Shown here piece by piece: positions 1-10,813 of a stretch of DNA of 64,000 nucleotides. This stretch comes from Manduca sexta (taxonomy: Eukaryota > Arthropoda > Insecta > Lepidoptera > Sphingidae), in contig NC_051142.1 in NCBI RefSeq assembly GCF_014839805.1, positions 15,842,589 to 15,906,588 of the forward strand. Reading direction: 5' to 3'. The notes under the pieces were generated by a model. It was given only the letters and a program-made list of their open reading frames with translations. It was not told the origin of the DNA and did not search any database. Numbering within the stretch: the stretch's first letter is position 1; each line of letters opens with the position of its first letter. The position numbers and the translations under genes were made by a program.

Positions 1-517
1 CGTAGTACACCTCCCCCCGCCTGTAATTATTCCTTGACTAGTCTTACAAATTTAAAAAAAGAATGTTTCTTGAAAATGTTTGTATTTATTTCTTTAATAA
101 CTCTAAAACAATAGCATCAATTGTATGCATTTTGAATGATATATAATTGAAAAAAAAAATAGTATACAAATTACGAGAAAAAATGATGAACATACAAGAT
201 ATTACTCAGTTCTAGGACTTTCGTAATCGGCCTTAGATTGAAAATACGTATAATTTGCACTACAATTTATAACGTGATTTAATTAATATAAAGGGCTTAC
301 TAAACCTTCTCTCCTGCACGGAAATTTTACTACCAAATTAACGTATTTCTAAAGAAAATGTGTTCCAAAATTGAAACAATATTAGTAAAATTATCAAACC
401 CCTATATCAGCAAAAAATAAAAGGCTTGTAAAATTTGCATAATTTTTAGCTTCTGTTTATATGAGTTATTTTCTATGAAGGCATAGGTTAACTTATTGCC
501 TCCAAATTATTTTAAGA
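1..517. other. AT-rich, no feature seen
   Basis: AT-rich with short A runs. No open frame of note, no splice-supported exon and no recognised repeat. Confidence 0.5.
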
Positions 518-846
518 CTAGCTTTTGCTCGCGGCTCCGCCCGCGTTATGAAGTTATTCAGGCTAAAGTTTTCCGTTATAAAAATAGTAGTTTCCCGGGA
601 GCCTATGTTCTTCCCAGGGTCTCAAACTGTCTCCATACCAAATTTCATCTTAATACGTTAGGTAGTTTTTGAGTTTAACACGTTAAGGCAGACAGATGCA
701 GCGGGGGACTTTGTTATATTATTTAGAACTTTTTAAGTGAAACAATCCCGTCATACATCATTGTTGCATAACTTTAACCGTTTACGCAGCGCAGGCAACG
801 GAAGCTCTCAAAACTCATAATTTTCCCCGTTTTTCCAACATGTTTC

Positions 847-1464
847 ATTACTGCTCCGCTCCTATTGGTCATAGCATGATGATATATAGCCTATAGCACT
901 CCAGGAACAAAGGGCTATCCAACACAAAAAAGATTTTTTCAGTTCAAACCGGTAGTTCCTGAGATTAGCCATTACTGCTCCGCTCCTATTGGGTCATAGC
1001 GTGATGATACATAGCTTATAGCGGTCCACAAATAAAGGGCTATCCAACACAAAACGAATTTTTCAGTTGAAACCGGTAGTTCCTGAGATTAGCCATTACT
1101 GCTCCGCTCCTATTGGGTATAGCGTGATGATATATAGCCTATAGCACTCCACGAATAAAGGGCTATCCAACGCAAAAAGAATTTTTCAGTTTGGACCGGT
1201 AGTTCCTGAGATTAGCCATTACTGCCCCGCTCCTATTGGGTATAGCGTGATGATATATAGCCTATAGCACTCCACGAATAAAGGGCTATCCAACGCAAAA
1301 AGAATTTTTCAGTTTGGACCGGTAGTTCCTGAGATTAGCCATTACTGCCCCGCTCCTATTGGGTATAGCGTGATGATATATAGCCTATAGCACTCCACGA
1401 ACAAAGGGCTATCCAACGCAAAAAGAATTTTTCAGTTTGGACCGGTAGTTCCTGAGATTAGCGC
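847..1464. repeat. Five tandem copies of a 123-124 bp unit inside the Helitron
   Basis: Copies start at 847, 971, 1095, 1218 and 1341, each opening ATTACTGC(T/C)CCGCTCCTA and closing GGTAGTTCCTGAGATTAGC. The first two periods are 124 and the rest 123. The last three copies are almost identical, so expansion at that end is recent. Confidence 0.9.
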
Positions 1465-1466
1465 GT

Positions 1467-1504
1467 TCAAACAAACAAACAAACAAACAAACAAACAAAC
1501 AAAC
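1467..1504. repeat. (CAAA)n microsatellite at the Helitron 5' end
   Basis: About nine CAAA units between the minisatellite and the Helitron terminus. A short tetranucleotide run at this position is typical of these lepidopteran Helitrons. Confidence 0.85.
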
Positions 1505-2040
1505 TCTTCAGCTTTATATAATAGTATAGATATTGTATTTGTTTAATTTGTTGCGCTTGAAATCAGTTCTAAATTATGTCGAGTTTTCCTAACCTGGATT
1601 TAAATTTTAGCTATAAATCATCATATTTTAACTATTATAATCGTAGTGTTAGGTCTGCTGGAAAACTTAATAAATAAATAAGACCACCATGGCGCTAATA
1701 TCGCCCTATGACACGTCACATGTTATCTAATTTTGCATAAAACATATTCCACCCGTCAATTATATAGGAGATAACGTACACTGATTAGATGCTACTGATA
1801 TCGCTGCGGGACATTTGTACAATTATGCTATAGATAAGATTAGACCAATAATTCTATGCAAAAACTGGCACGCGAGTGACTCTGTCACGTGTATAGTCAC
1901 GCATTTCATCCCCGAAGAGATAGGCAGAGGTGCAACTGCATTCACTCTTTGTCGTTTGTATCCCGTCAAATCATAGGGGGTAATCCTATGGCAATTTCAC
2001 AAATTCTAGACTCCGGCCTAATAAAAAAATTAATATCATT

Positions 2041-2285
2041 TGCTGGTGATTGGATATATTTTATATTTGCTCGGATAGCGACCACCGAACACAAGGTGAT
2101 AAAACCTGAAATAGGTGCCCACGTTAGTGTGTCGCGTTCCGGGATCAGCCTGTGTATATCTGGTTTCAACTGGCCGGCATAATTGTGTCGACTGTCGAGG
2201 GGTAATCTCTCATCAGTCGACATTCTATTAAACCCCAATTCACTTACCACCAGGTGCAGTGAGGTCGTTTTGCGATAACCGTATA
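2041..2285 (+). repeat. Interspersed repeat, family B
   Basis: Starts TGGATATATTTTATAT and carries GGGATCAGCCTGTGTATAT and GGCCGGCATAATTGTG. The same block recurs at 6030, 24160, 24360, 35390, 42410, 47936 and, inverted, 48192. It has no coding capacity; probably the tail of an unclassified retroelement. The stretches 1531-2040 and 2286-3310 around it show nothing else. Confidence 0.75.
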
Positions 2286-3314
2286 AAAAATAAATATATT
2301 GTTGACTCAACTGGGATTCACATCCGATACTTCAGACAGATATCAAACATATATTTATTTATTGTTAAGTTTTATTCACATAACCTAGTGGGCCGCCAGA
2401 AATCCTTCATCTAACACGTGCCGCACTATTTAGCCTTTGAACTGTATAATTTACTTCGCATGCTAATATTAAAGTGATATAAATTCGATAAAGACACGAC
2501 AAGTATTACATTTTTGGTAACACCGCGTCATTGTGGCCCTCAATGTTGTATTGCCTTGATATTTTATCATTTTACTCTTCTAGCCTACGGTTTCAATATA
2601 TTTGTTCAGAATTCTTCTCTATAAGAAAGTAAAATGTTATTATTCAAGGCACTTTAGATCTTAAGATTAACTGCATTAGGTTTAAAGTTGATAAATAATG
2701 TACAGGGTATATAGCCTCAGAATCTATAAAACAGTACAAAGTTGTTTTTATTTAAGACACTGTAAACCTAAAGATCATCTGGATTAGGTTTAAAGTTGAT
2801 AAATAAAGTATAACAGTGTATATTGTCAATATTAAAATATTTTGGTCTACCACAAATCGGAATATATTAACATAGTGCTAAACACAGGTATGCTGTATTA
2901 TATGTTCCATCGAATATTACATAATTTCTATGTAATTGTTTTTGAAATGGAAACAAGACAAAATGTCAGGTAAGGCCGCTTGTTACGCAAGCCAACTGTA
3001 TTCGACGGAAATGCTATATATTACCTCGCCCAAATCAAGATTTTATACAAATTGTTACAACAATAAACATAAAACTATTTAAAACAAGCAATAAAGCTAG
3101 ATATGCAAAATATTTAGCCGAATAACGACATATCTGCATATTTTGTGGCTAGAATTGTGTTTGGTGCGATAGTATTTCGTTCGCATTGGTATTGTAGCCA
3201 TTATAGAACAGTTATAAATAAAATTGTATTATAATAACAGAGAATAACTGCAGTTTTAGCCAGAATATAATTAAGTAAGATCTATTTGTATAAGTTCTTA
3301 CTGATTCAAAAGTT

Positions 3315-3540
3315 AAGAGCATAGACCTCTGACTTTTCTAAAATTATGTGTAAATCCTATACGAGTTATCGCTTGCTTTAACGGTGAAAGAAAATATTGT
3401 GAATAAGGGTATGTGAAGACTACCAACCCGCATTAAGCCAGCGTGGTGGGTTAACGCCTAATCCCTCTCAGTAGTAGAGGAGGCCCCCGTGCCCAGCAGT
3501 GGGACAGTATATAATAATACAGGGCTGATATTATGATTAT
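3315..3540 (+). mobile_element. SINE family A, 5'-truncated
   Basis: Lacks the tRNA-like head but keeps the body: CTCTGACTTTTCTAAAAT, a GCCAGCGTGGTG block, CAGTAGTAGAGGAGG and the end ACAGGGCTGATATTAT. Compare the full copy at 8281. The stretch 3541-5053 to the right is AT-rich without a supported feature. Confidence 0.8.
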
Positions 3541-5053
3541 ATCTCACTGATTTATTGTTCGTGAAATGTAATTATTATTAAAATTACACGCCTTATTGCA
3601 TGCTGTGATTACCTTGTGGTTATGCATTTAGCTTGATTTATATTCTTTTTGTATAATCTCTTTAAACGTTTTAATATGACAATTGTTGGTAATCCTAATA
3701 AATAAAAAAAAATGCCACTGAATTTTCTTTGAAGAATGTTGTATTCATTGGGTTAATACCAATCACATTATATTAGACTATTTAGTTGTACTATGTAATT
3801 AAGAAATGTGTGTGATTGAATGTGGACTATGTATGTCCAAGCATAAGGATTAATATAGTGCAATCACCTCACTCATCTTGTGCTTTGTATAATATACGAG
3901 TATTAAATTTAGTTACACTAATTTTATGTAATAAAGGCCAACCACAAGTACCTTATTATTACACTTAAGTCATATACGAATCATCGAATACGAACTTTCT
4001 ATCACATTCCAAATACATATGTCATATTTTATCCAATATGACATTAACACAATATTTTATCCAAGTGTACCGAAACCGCGGCCTTTCGTATCGCAGTAGG
4101 CTCACCGTACAAACAAGGTTATCAACTAATAATGTTAACTATTTAACGATTGCATAGTTGATAACGTGGAAGCCGCGAACAGTTTAAAGCTTATATAGAA
4201 GTTGACGCAGCACAGCGCAGAAATATTTTGTAAGCTATAGAATATAATATTAATACCTACCAACTTCAGTCTCTGTCTTACGTTAAGTTTGACTGGTAGA
4301 AAAGCCTTTGGCATTAAGTCCACCCTTATGCTCTTTGTTCATATAATGATCGATAAATAAATAGTATACATTTCTATAAACTTATGTGTCACGGCATCTA
4401 AAGTTATTTAACATTATAGAGCTAGCCACTTGAAACTGTATTGTGTTCTCCAATGTCCATACAAAGTATGTACTATCTTACTTATAAGCTGATTAATAAA
4501 AAGCGCATATTTTATCACAATGCATTGCTTAAAATCTGCACTACGCTGTACTGCGTCATCTTTCTTACAACTATTTGTTATTATTGTTATAAGCAATGAA
4601 GATCATCGCTACTGTAACTAACTACCTTAAATGTTTTTCCATACGAGACAATTAAGTTACCCGCTTGATAAAGTACTCGTAGAATGTCTAAAACATGTGC
4701 GTTCGTTGTCCGGTTAGTATTATAATAACGAATTGAATATTAGGTTGTAGTAATATGCTAATTTGTTAATAGGTACAACACAAAGTTGTTCACCTATATG
4801 ACTTGAGCGACATGTGACGGGGCCGGCGGGGCGGCCGACCGTCGCCGCTGTAGGTGACTCTATCGTCATAGTAATTAGGGCATTCCCTCTGTAACAGCAT
4901 ACGAGGCGACAGGAATTCATTATGTTTACGGATGTTGGCTTTAGGCCTAGAGAAAGCTAAATGTGATAAAGAATTGCAAAACAAACCTTGCATTAGAAAC
5001 GTAATCACTTATCTTGCTCACTGATTGCAAATATAAAACATCCACTTACTATA

Positions 5054-5600
5054 ATCAATCGGCTGTCGAAGGCACGTTCCAGCTGTAGCAGGTTATCGGT
5101 CAATCACTAGTGTCACAGCACAGGAGATCACTGGTTATCAGCACGACTGGCGAGATACGCGCGACGTGCAGCCACAGCGAGGCGCGCGGGAGCACTGCGG
5201 GCGGAACCGCGCCTTGCCTCGCGCCTGCCGCCCCTCGAGAACACCGCGCCGCCCAGGGGCGGGGCCGCACCACAACCGCGCCGCCACCGCCTGCCCACAA
5301 CCCGCAGCCACGGGAAATGCGCTTTTCCAGCCATGCGCGGGGTGTGAGCGACCCCCGCTCGGCGTGGCGAGGGTGACAGCGTCGCGGCGGTTGCGAGCGA
5401 GCGCGCGGCGCCGCGGCGGTGGGCGGCGCGTTATCGCGCGAGTAATGGCCCGCGCGGAGATTTATAGCGGGGTTAGTTTCGGGCCCTAATGGAATTAGCG
5501 CTGGCTTTTTGTTTATGGACGGGCGGCGCGGTAATCAATCGCCGCTGCTCGCCGCGCTCCCGCACTCCAGCACTGACACACTCCCGCACTCGACGGGACG
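5054..5600 (-). promoter_or_regulatory. CpG island with leftward TATA-like box; possible first exon
   Basis: Strongly CpG-rich block. On the minus strand a TATAAAT box reads at 5467-5461, and a donor-like ATA|GTAAGTGG lies at 5054/5053, so an untranslated first exon of about 380 nt starting near 5435 is possible, for a gene beyond the left edge. The long open frames on both strands (5100-5490) come from the base composition and have no recognisable protein. Confidence 0.35.
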
Positions 5601-6029
5601 CTCGCGATCCACTCACTAATTAATTGGCGGTGGAATTGGACTAAATCATTCTAAGTTAATAAATGAGTTGTCTGGCAACTTGCACATCATTCAAAGCCCT
5701 AATTGTTGAAAGGTTCTCTTTGATAATTTTTTCTACTCCTGTTATTCACTATATAGCAGCTCATGATAGAAACAGTTCAATCCAAATATGATAGCAACAT
5801 AAGCTCTTTTTTCCATAGTCCCTACAATTACACTGGCTTAATTATTCCAACGTGTTCAGGATTATCATGGGACAAATCTATAAATTAAAAATAACTATAC
5901 ATTGTCTATTGTTATTTTATTCATAAATATGGCTGCAAAATATTAAGTATATAGGTGATTCTTCTGTTATTTATTTCTCTCTAGACATTTCTAGAGATGA
6001 TGATGAATGAATGATGTACAATAGGCGAA

Positions 6030-6196
6030 AGTTAAGCCGTAAGTGTGTCGCGTTTCTGGATCAGCCTGTGCATATATCCGGTTCCAACAGGCCGGCATAA
6101 TTGTGACTGTCAAGGGGTAATCATCTCTCGTCAGTCGACATTCTATTGGACCCTACTCCACTTACCATCAGGTACAGTGGGGTTACTTTTCTTAGT
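6030..6196 (+). repeat. Family B repeat, 3' part
   Basis: From GTGTCGCGTTTCTGGATCAG through the GTCGACATTCTATTGG block and the CACTTACCATCAGGTACAG end. 5'-truncated. The open frame starting at 6146 lies partly in it and is not a gene. Confidence 0.7.
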
Positions 6197-6689
6197 ACCA
6201 GCGTCTGTAGATTAGTCCTTGCAAAAACCTATGGCAATACTACAATCAGAACTTGCTTTATTTGCGAGGTCTCTACACCACGTCTATGCAGATGGTTCAT
6301 TTGTCCGCTGTGTTTTCATATAGTTCATCGCATCTCCCGGTGCTGTAATAGCGGACACTAGACAGCAGACATAAATAATTGAATTGGCAATGTAACTCAA
6401 GTAAGTTACAAACCCAAATAATTTTATTATGATATCAATATTCCAGGTTATTTTATGAAATAATGCACCGCGTGCATTGCCTCGTACTACGTAATAACCC
6501 AGTCTAGACGCATACCTGATTCTAGATGCCTAACAAGACTGAATTATTTCTTACACTGCCTGTACACCATACTTAGAATATAAAATAAAGCAAATTTTAA
6601 CAACGAGGAACCAGAATATCTATTGAAATTTACTTTCTTTACAATATCTATAGTTTGTAATAAGTTGTCTATTACAGTTTTAGGAAATT

Positions 6690-6975
6690 TTGGACCGTGG
6701 TTCATCATTTAAATATATCCTTTGTCGCCCCTTCACACAAAGACCGTCTGCGCTTCATTTAACTAGATAAGAATAAAGGAATGCTGTCAATATGTATGTT
6801 TGTCTTTATAGACTTACGTATTATGTATTATGAGAGAAGACCGTGGTTCATCATTAAATAAAGACCCTTGACATCGCTTCATATATAAACCATCATTCAT
6901 TAAACTTCTCGATATATAAGAGTAAATAAATGTTGGCAATATGTATGTTTTGTTATACGTGTTGTGTTGTGGAAG
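6690..6975. repeat. Degenerate tandem duplication, period about 147
   Basis: GACCGTGGTTCATCATT at 6692 returns at 6839, and AATGCTGTCAATATGTATG near 6780 returns as AATGTTGGCAATATGTATG near 6928. Diverged, so old. The flanks 6197-6689 and 6976-7850 show no gene. Confidence 0.55.
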
Positions 6976-7851
6976 CCAAACTCTCTATTAGTTACAACAA
7001 CACAACTTCTAAGTATGAAATTTAAGTTGAAAATCGTTTATTGAAGAACAGACTTACAAAGACTTAATTGTACCTAAAATAAATTAATATAAGACTATAA
7101 GACGCCCATACTAGAATTTCCAGGAGTACCCTAAAATAGAATATCATAATATATTTTGTGCTACAAGCAACAGAGTTAATCTAAATTGAGTCTTAAAGAC
7201 AATAAGAAAAAATAAAGATAATAGAATGCTAAAACAATGTACGAACTTATTGGGCATAAAAAATAAAAAAAATAAATAGTAACAGTCCGCCTCGAACAGC
7301 GTACTAGAAAACTACGAGCATAGATTATATTGGAACCAATAATAACGGATCTATTTATTACAACCATCTTAACATTACCATTTTTCATGGGATCAGTACT
7401 TTGACTATCCGACAATTTATCATTGTCATTCGTAACAATAAGGATGTTCCTATCAGCTCAACGGTTTGATCAGTAACACGAGAATATTCGCACTAAATTC
7501 TAGATTTTTAAAATGCCATAACTTAAATCTCCATATCTATTAAACTAACAAGCACTTATCTGAGATTACTGATAAATAAATACATCTTAAATAATTAATT
7601 TACATCGCAATCTGGTGCAACTTAATAATAAAACATATAGCATTTAATTTCTGATGTGTTTGATAATATACCGCAATTTAGATATTGCGGAATAGGCAAG
7701 TTCAGCCTAATTCGGATATTAGTAGGTAAATATTCATCCACTGCTAATCTATTATAATACAATCTATTTATAATCCTCATGCATAAAGTTATGAGAAATC
7801 GGAGGGATAGGCTGCGATGCAATAAATATTTAGAGATGTTAATCGTAATTT

Positions 7852-7960
7852 TTTTATTGCCTTAGTAGGCAAACGAGCAAGCGCTCTGCCTAATGGTAAG
7901 CAACATGCGATCCAATCAATGCCAGAGGTACAGCCAAGCCGTTGCCTATCGTCATGTAGA
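7852..7960 (+). repeat. Short interspersed repeat starting TTTTTTATTGCCTTAGTAGG
   Basis: A reverse copy ends at about 14855 (CCTACTAAGGCAATAAAAAA) and shares the GTTGCCTA and CCAGAGG motifs. Unclassified and non-coding. Confidence 0.5.
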
Positions 7961-8122
7961 GACGAGTTTAATGTTAATAATATTATGAATGTGAAAACTT
8001 GACTTAATTGATGTGTCATCTATATTGAGTGTCGGAAAACTGGACTGTTTCGCATTTTGTATTTTGTAGAGATTTACCGAAGACCAATAAACCCCTGTAT
8101 CGCCTAATAATTAATATTTATT

Positions 8123-8268
8123 ATCTTAATATTGACAATGCACCCGTGATCCTCTATCTATATCCATATATTGTAGTCACTTACTTTTAGCTACCTCACA
8201 TATTACAATAAAAATGCATTGCATAAATCCTCTAAAATATACTCATAATGAAATGTTGGTTTTGAGTG
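8123..8268 (+). repeat. Direct repeat, left copy, flanking a SINE
   Basis: About 145 bases from CTTAATATTGACAATGCACC to GGTTTTGAGTGG. A second, roughly 88% similar copy lies at 8599-8741, on the other side of the SINE at 8281. Too long for a target-site duplication. Confidence 0.8.
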
Positions 8269-8280
8269 GTTAAAAAAAAA

Positions 8281-8596
8281 GCGGCGATAGCCTAGTTGGG
8301 TGTGGAACGGACTGCCAAGACGAATGTCCGCAGGTTCAAATCCCAAGGGCACACACCTCTGACTTTTCTAAAATCATGTGTGTATTCTTTGTGAATTTAT
8401 CCTTGAACGGTGAAGGTAAACATCGTGAGGAAACCTGCACATCTGAGAAGTTCTCTATAGGAATTTCGAAGGTGTGTGAAGTCTACCAATCCGCACTAGG
8501 CCAGCGTGGTGGACTAAGGTCTAATCCCTCTCAGTAGTAGAGGAGGCCCGTGTTCAGCAGTGGGCAAGTATATAATACAGGGCTGATATTATTATT
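8281..8596 (+). mobile_element. SINE family A, full length, tRNA-derived
   Basis: RNA polymerase III promoter boxes: box A TAGCCTAGTTGG at 8288-8299 and box B GGTTCAAATCC at 8333-8343, 33 bases apart. A body of about 250 bases follows, ending ACAGGGCTGATATTATT. The head does not fold as a working tRNA. Other copies at 3315, 9485, 20690, 39006 and 57205(-). Confidence 0.85.
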
Positions 8597-8598
8597 CT

Positions 8599-8741
8599 CT
8601 TAATATTGACAATGCACCCTGATCCTCTATCACCATATCCATACATTGTAGGCACTTACTTTAAGCTACCTTAATATAATAAAAATGCATTGCATAAACC
8701 CTCTAAAATACACTCATAATTAAATGCTAGTTTTGCGTGGC
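8599..8741 (+). repeat. Direct repeat, right copy
   Basis: Pairs with 8123-8268. Several substitutions and small indels separate them (for example CACCCGTGATCC versus CACCCTGATCC). The similarity stops at GCGTGG, just before 8742. Confidence 0.8.
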
Positions 8742-9037
8742 GGCTGAGTATTCGTGTTTCGACCCCTCCCCCCGCACCCCCTGCTGATAAACAGCGCCAG
8801 TTGGCACAATAACCGATCTAACGGCTTTTGAACCCACTGCAATACCCCGCATTAAATTGTGCTTCGTAATTTAGCTTACTTACACGCAACGTCACTTCAG
8901 GTATATCGTCTAGCTAGGTACTATTTTAGTAATTAGAATTTCGTGTCCGTTTTGGAATAGTTTGAATGTTTCAAGCGAATATGTTGGTTATTGATAATGA
9001 TTTCTTATGTTTACGAGAATGTTAGACATTGAAAGAA

Positions 9038-9177
9038 AACTATTTTACGGATTTTATCGCGGCTTTTATATTATAATTTTCTCCCAACGTTTCGAAGACT
9101 TTGCAGCTTTTATAGTCCACCCCGAGACCATGAAGGCTGCAAAGTCAAAACACTGCGACAAAATCCGCAAAATAGTT
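9038..9177. mobile_element. Fold-back element, 140 bp
   Basis: Ends AACTATTTTACGGATTTTAT and, inverted, ATAGTT next to AAAATCCGCAAA: a 23-bp inverted terminal repeat with two mismatches. An inner pair, GACTTTGCAGC and GCTGCAAAGTC, makes most of it self-complementary. Related fragments at 23420-23505, 28617-28670 and near 58110-58230. Open frames on both strands here are artefacts of the palindrome. Confidence 0.7.
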
Positions 9178-9204
9178 CGGTTATTGATCCCAAGTCTTTC
9201 AGTT

Positions 9205-9393
9205 CTCATCGGCCTACAATTGTCTACTGCTGAATATAGGCCTCCCCAAGAGTGCGCCACGTTGGTCGGTCCTCCGCTCTCCTCATCCAGCGTCCACCGG
9301 CGATCCTGCGAATGTCGGACCAGCGGGTCGGAAGTCGTCCTATGCTACGCTTACCGAGACGCGGTCTCCACTCTAGGACTCGTCTGCCAGTAG
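9205..9393 (-). pseudogene. Non-LTR retrotransposon (RTE-like) C-terminal fragment
   Basis: Minus-strand translation gives the familiar end of lepidopteran RTE-like polyproteins (…RPPTRWSDD…AGGRW…GEAY) without a full frame. Similar pieces at 16150(-), 39680(+) and 51005(-). A dead remnant. Confidence 0.6.
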
Positions 9394-9484
9394 TCTTTCA
9401 GTTACCTTATGCTAGTGTTAATTTAGGCTGATGGAACTAAATCTCGTTTGGCTGATGGTTAGCACCTAATTAACCCTGAGCAAA

Positions 9485-9770
9485 ACTATACCTATTGGCA
9501 TAAGTCTAGTTGAGAGTAAAACGGACTGCCGAATTAGATGTTCAATTTCAAAACCCAAGAGCAAGCATCTTTAAATTATCGCTTGCTTTAACGGTGAAGG
9601 AAAACATTGTGACGAAACCTGCATACCTGAGAAGTTCTCTATAACAATTTTGAGGGTATGTGAAGTCCGCACTAGGCCAGCGTGGCGGACTAAGGCCTAA
9701 TCCCTCTCAGTAGTAGAGGAGGCCAGTGCCCAGCAGTGGGAGAGTATATAAAACATTGCTGATATTATTA
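9485..9770 (+). mobile_element. SINE family A, degenerate copy
   Basis: Keeps TATCGCTTGCTTTAACGGTG, GGCCAGCGTGGCGGACTAAG and CAGTAGTAGAGGAGGCC. The tRNA-like head is badly eroded. The stretch 9771-10813 to the right has no gene. Confidence 0.75.
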
Positions 9771-10813
9771 TATTATATAGCACCTGACTGCATGAAGTTA
9801 CTTGTTCGAAGATACATGAAATATTCAGCTTTACATCTAACAATAAACAATGCCTTTCAAACAACCCAATATTTCCACAGATTTGCAAAAATAGTTGCAA
9901 TGTTTGGATACAGATTGAGAGTCGCTTTTACAATATCTATAGTTTAAGGAGTAAATAAATTTTATAGGTATAATATATTTTGACGGGAACAAGGGTGTGT
10001 ATGAACTTGCATTTTATTTCACTATTAATTAATGTTTGTAGTTTGCGTGTGCTTTATTATTTTTCCCAGGAATCGTGACGTTCAAATACATTGTAATATA
10101 ACAAAGTAAACGCTTTACTTTGCCCAATTAAACCTAATTATGGTAAATACACATGGGGCATAGTGTATATTGAGTTTTTGCTCTTTTATAGCCCGGTGTC
10201 TGGAATCTTGCCCAGTGATGGCAATAGAGTCGCCACATGTTACATAGTATAGGCTGACCAGAATAATAACAAACATGCATTGCGGGCGCAACTTCTGTTT
10301 TTCGTTTTAAAGTTAACATTTTCAGTACACGAAATTAGTTCCTTAATTTTACCACAACATGGCTGAAGAATGTGATATTTTAATATCAAACTGTACCTAA
10401 AATATTTTACCCCACCATAATTACTCGTTTCAGAGAAGAAGAATTTAAAATAGAATCAATCAGGCTGCGCTATATAGTAAAAAATAAGCGCCATTACTGC
10501 TTATAAAAATCGCATTTGTTACTGTTGAACGAGAAATATATTATTTCAATTAATATAATATTAATTGATAAATTAACAATCCAATGATCCAGTTCTTACA
10601 TGAAATTCACTTACAAAGAGATTAATGAATGAGAACAAATTTAACTAATTGCCAAAATCGAAATAAAATTTACGGTAAAATTATACCAAGAAAATAATAT
10701 ACCAAGTGCAAATCAATCATTTTGCTTGCACTCTCAGTATATTGCATTTATATACCTACTTTAATGATAGCAAGTTATGTAGATAAGGTTTATTGGTATT
10801 GTTTGAGTAAGTA

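Larger units (their letters stand above)
518..1530 (-). mobile_element. Non-autonomous Helitron with internal minisatellite
   Basis: On the minus strand it starts TCTATACTATTATATAAAGC at 1530 and ends in CTAG at 518, flanked by host A and T: the rolling-circle signature of 5'-TC, CTRR-3' and A|T insertion. The start matches the common lepidopteran Helitron (Lep1-type) ends. A GCGGGCGGAGCCGCG hairpin-like stretch precedes the 3' end. No Rep/helicase frame, so it depends on a partner. Confidence 0.75.

Noticed and set aside
847..1464. CRISPR-like array
   Set aside because: Regular 123-bp units without distinct spacers; a minisatellite in a eukaryotic Helitron.
5100..5490. Four overlapping open frames of 66-107 codons in the CpG island
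   Set aside because: Frames on both strands overlap, are Arg/Ala/Gly/Pro-rich because of base composition, and have no motif.
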